8,720 nucleotides of DNA, taken from an uncultured Streptococcus sp. (GTDB lineage Bacteria; Bacillota; Bacilli; Lactobacillales; Streptococcaceae). The stretch lies in assembly GCA_934216185.1 (NCBI GenBank), contig CAKQBM010000078.1:1-8720 (forward strand), given 5' to 3'. Position 1 is the stretch's first letter. Each line of letters opens with the position of its first letter. Under the pieces are notes generated by a model. It was not told the origin of the DNA, did not search any database, and worked only from the letters and a program-made list of their open reading frames with translations. Shown here in pieces: positions 6,955 to 8,720 of the stretch. The position numbers were made by a program, and so were the translations under genes.

Positions 6955-7110
6955 ATACTCTTAGAAAATCTCTTCAAACTAGGGTAGCATCGCCTTGTCG
7001 TATGTATATATGCAGGTATATTACGGACTTTGTCAGTTCTATCGACAATCTCAAAACAGTGTTTTGAATCGCCAGCGACCAGCTTTCTAGTTTGCTTTTT
7101 GATTTTTTGA
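6955..7110 (+). repeat. BOX element (boxA-boxB-boxC, one boxB copy)
   Basis: The segment follows the modular pneumococcal BOX repeat as I remember it. BoxA (about 6955-7013) contains AAAATCTCTTCAAAC and a TCGCCTTGTCGTA stretch close to the target of the BOX-A1R typing primer. A single boxB (about 7015-7070) contains GTCAGTTCTATC and a perfect palindrome TCAAAACA-G-TGTTTTGA (7051-7067). BoxC (about 7071-7110) contains CTAGTTTGCTTTTTGATTTT. The ends are inverted: CAAACTAG (6975-6982) matches CTAGTTTG (7087-7094), so the transcript can fold into one long structure. Several bases differ from the consensus I recall, for example GGACTTTGTC in place of TGACTTCGTC, so it looks old and partly decayed. 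BOX elements carry no gene and are thought to be moved in trans. This copy lies between the purR promoter and its start codon. Confidence 0.85.
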
Positions 7111-7134
7111 AGAAAAATAGAATGGGAAATAGAA

Positions 7135-7962
7135 ATGAAATTAAGAAGAAGTGATCGGATGGTTGTCATTTCCAACTATTTGATTAATAATCCTTATAAA
7201 CTAACTAGTCTCAATACTTTTGCTGAAAAGTACGAATCTGCTAAATCATCCATCTCAGAAGATATCGTGATTATCAAACGCGCCTTTGAGGAAATCGAAA
7301 TCGGCCACATCCAGACAGTTACTGGGGCTGGTGGGGGTGTCATCTTCACACCATCAATCTCAAGTCATGATGCCAAGGAAATGGTTGAGGACTTGCGTGC
7401 CAAGTTGTCAGAAAGTGACCGTATCTTGCCAGGTGGTTACATCTACCTGTCTGATTTGCTTAGCACACCAGCTATCTTGAAAAATATTGGTCGTATTATT
7501 GCCAAGAGCTTTATGGACCAAAAAATTGATGCGGTTATGACAGTAGCGACTAAGGGTGTTCCACTTGCAAATGCAGTTGCCAATGTCCTCAATGTTCCCT
7601 TTGTCATTGTGCGCCGTGACCTGAAAATTACCGAAGGTTCAACTGTCAGCGTCAACTATGTTTCAGGTTCAAGTGGTGACCGCATTGAGAAAATGTTCCT
7701 TTCAAAACGCAGTCTAAAGGCAGGCAGCCGTGTCTTGATTGTGGATGACTTCTTGAAAGGTGGAGGAACTGTCAACGGGATGATCAGTCTTTTGCGTGAG
7801 TTCGATTCTGAACTAGCTGGTGTAGCCGTCTTTGCGGACAATGCCCAAGAAGAACGTGAAAAGCAATTTGACTACAAGTCACTCTTGAAGGTAACCAATA
7901 TTGATGTCAAGAACCAAGCCATCGATGTTGAGGTTGGCAATATCTTTGACGAAGACAAATAA
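7135..7962 (+). CDS. purR: Purine operon regulator PurR
   Basis: A 275-residue regulator with an N-terminal winged helix-turn-helix (about 1-72, starting MKLRRSDRMV) fused to a phosphoribosyltransferase-like domain (about 75-275). The PRPP-binding motif LIVDDFLKGGGT (201-212) is intact. Gly-rich GAGGG (64-68) lies near the domain junction. In this Gram-positive family the second domain does not catalyse transfer but senses PRPP, which changes binding to PurBox sites; in Bacillus it represses, while in Lactococcus it activates purine synthesis genes. It is unrelated to the LacI-type PurR of E. coli. The ATG at 7135 has GGGA at 7124-7127, seven bases upstream. The gene is alone on its transcript start, with a PurBox-like site before its promoter and a BOX element in its leader. 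A weak hairpin and lysA follow. Confidence 0.95.
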   Translation: MKLRRSDRMVVISNYLINNPYKLTSLNTFAEKYESAKSSISEDIVIIKRAFEEIEIGHIQTVTGAGGGVIFTPSISSHDAKEMVEDLRAKLSESDRILPGGYIYLSDLLSTPAILKNIGRIIAKSFMDQKIDAVMTVATKGVPLANAVANVLNVPFVIVRRDLKITEGSTVSVNYVSGSSGDRIEKMFLSKRSLKAGSRVLIVDDFLKGGGTVNGMISLLREFDSELAGVAVFADNAQEEREKQFDYKSLLKVTNIDVKNQAIDVEVGNIFDEDK

Positions 7963-7973
7963 GAGATAGAACT

Positions 7974-8005
7974 AAAGGTTGGAACGATTGTCCCAGCCTT
8001 TCTTT
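7974..8005 (+). terminator. Weak hairpin terminator or processing site between purR and lysA
   Basis: AAAGGTTGGAAC (7974-7985) pairs with GTCCCAGCCTTT (7990-8001) around the loop GATT, with one G-U wobble and one A-C mismatch. The tail is only CTTTG (8002-8006), a poor T-run, so termination is probably incomplete and lysA may be partly transcribed from the purR promoter. Confidence 0.55.
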
Positions 8006-8028
8006 GCAAATAGAATAGAAGGAAGCTT

Positions 8029-8720
8029 ATGAAAACACCATTTATTAATAAAGAAGACTTAGAAAAGATTGTAGTCGAGTTCCCGACTCCCTTTCACTTG
8101 TATGATGAGAAGGGGATTCGTGAGAAGGCAAGAGCCGTCAACAAAGCATTTTCGTGGAACAAGGGCTTTAAGGAATATTTTGCAGTTAAGGCTACTCCAA
8201 CCCCAGCTATTTTGAAAATCCTTCAAGAGGAAGGCTGTGGTGTGGACTGCTCTAGTTATGTAGAGCTTTTGATGAGTCATAAACTGAATTTCCCTGGTTC
8301 TGAGATTATGTTCTCTTCAAACAACACGCCAGACAAGGAATATGCCTATGCGCGTGAATTGGGTGCGACCATTAACTTGGATGCCTTTGAAGATATTGAA
8401 CATCTAGAGCGTGCAGCAGGTATTCCAGAAATCATCTCATGTCGTTACAATCCTGGAGGTGTTTTTGAACTGGGGACAGACATTATGGACAATCCTGGAG
8501 AGGCTAAGTTTGGCATGACCAAGGAGCAGCTCTTTGAAGCTTTTGCTATCTTGAAGGAAAAAGGAGCTAAGACCTTTGGGATTCATTCCTTCCTAGCATC
8601 CAATACAGTGACCCATCTCTATTATCCAGAGTTGGCGCGTCAGCTTTTTGAATTGGCTGTTGAAATCAAGGAAAAGTTGGGTATTTCGCTAGACTTTATC
8701 AATCTTTCTGGCGGTATTGG
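8029..8720 (+). CDS. lysA: Diaminopimelate decarboxylase, N-terminal part (partial at window edge)
   Basis: Translation from 8029 stays open to the window end, giving 230 complete codons of a protein expected to be about 415 residues. It is a fold-type III PLP decarboxylase: FAVKATP (51-57) holds the PLP lysine K54, followed by VDCSSYVEL (72-80), SCRYNPGG (137-144), KFGM (160-163), GIHSF (184-188, with H186 of the barrel) and the start of the SGGIG phosphate loop at the edge. LysA turns meso-diaminopimelate into lysine and CO2, the last step of lysine synthesis; streptococci use lysine in their cell-wall cross-bridge. Related enzymes such as carboxynorspermidine decarboxylase share this half, so the C-terminal substrate-specificity region would be needed to be certain. 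The start is supported by AAGGAAG (8019-8025), with AAGGA five bases from the ATG. No convincing separate promoter is seen. Confidence 0.82.
   Translation, partial: MKTPFINKEDLEKIVVEFPTPFHLYDEKGIREKARAVNKAFSWNKGFKEYFAVKATPTPAILKILQEEGCGVDCSSYVELLMSHKLNFPGSEIMFSSNNTPDKEYAYARELGATINLDAFEDIEHLERAAGIPEIISCRYNPGGVFELGTDIMDNPGEAKFGMTKEQLFEAFAILKEKGAKTFGIHSFLASNTVTHLYYPELARQLFELAVEIKEKLGISLDFINLSGGI

Noticed and set aside
6951..7067. A 38-codon open frame starting just after the purR promoter, running through boxA and boxB to TGA
   Set aside because: It lacks a Shine-Dalgarno (upstream is AGTAAAAGACAAAA) and its codons are simply the BOX repeat sequence, so it would occur wherever this repeat lies. 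A leader-peptide role cannot be supported.
7988..8016. Possible lysA promoter: TTGTCC, 17-base spacer, TAGAAT
   Set aside because: The spacing is ideal, but transcription would start near 8023, inside the AAGGAAG ribosome binding site, leaving a 6-base leader and cutting the site that otherwise explains lysA translation. The -35 also lies within the hairpin.
1..8720. CRISPR array, insertion sequence, prophage, toxin-antitoxin or defence genes
   Set aside because: The genes are contiguous housekeeping genes with almost no spare sequence. The only repeat of note is the BOX element; no transposase, integrase, spacer-repeat pattern or tRNA was seen.

Overview
The window looks like chromosomal core sequence from a mitis-group Streptococcus (S. 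pneumoniae, S. mitis or a close relative). Three things point there. The protein sequences match my memory of the pneumococcal proteins very closely, although no search was run. The gene order (tatD, rnmV, ksgA, rsgA, rpe, thiN, rmuC, cbf1, purR, lysA) is the one I recall for that group. The gap before purR holds a recognisable BOX element, the interspersed repeat typical of pneumococcus and its relatives. A few residues differ from the pneumococcal versions I remember, so I do not name a species.

Layout. Bases 1-73 are the 5' end of a minus-strand gene, probably an APC-family permease, transcribed divergently from everything else. Bases 74-230 hold back-to-back promoters. Bases 231-1570 are tatD and rnmV, overlapping by one base. 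A second promoter (about 1596-1604) precedes a tightly packed block from 1635 to 6868: ksgA, rsgA, rpe, thiN, rmuC and cbf1. Neighbours in this block overlap or are separated by at most about ten bases, and several Shine-Dalgarno sites sit inside the preceding gene. A hairpin with a T-run after cbf1 (6878-6917) ends the block. A 266-base gap then carries the terminator, a PurBox-like site, an extended -10 promoter and the BOX element, all upstream of purR (7135-7962). A second, weaker hairpin separates purR from lysA (8029 to the edge), which is cut by the window end.

Function. The first half is rich in RNA and ribosome maturation: RnmV matures 5S rRNA, KsgA dimethylates 16S rRNA, RsgA is the GTPase checkpoint of 30S assembly, and Cbf1/YhaM trims RNA 3' ends. 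TatD and RmuC are nuclease-type proteins. Rpe (pentose phosphate pathway) and ThiN (thiamine pyrophosphate synthesis) may be linked through TPP-dependent transketolase, which works next to Rpe. PurR controls purine genes in response to PRPP, whose precursor ribose-5-phosphate comes from the same pathway. LysA makes lysine.

I found no CRISPR array, insertion sequence, prophage gene, tRNA or rRNA, and no evidence of an undescribed system. The most interesting stretch is the purR leader (6869-7134), where terminator, operator-like site, promoter and repeat are stacked together.
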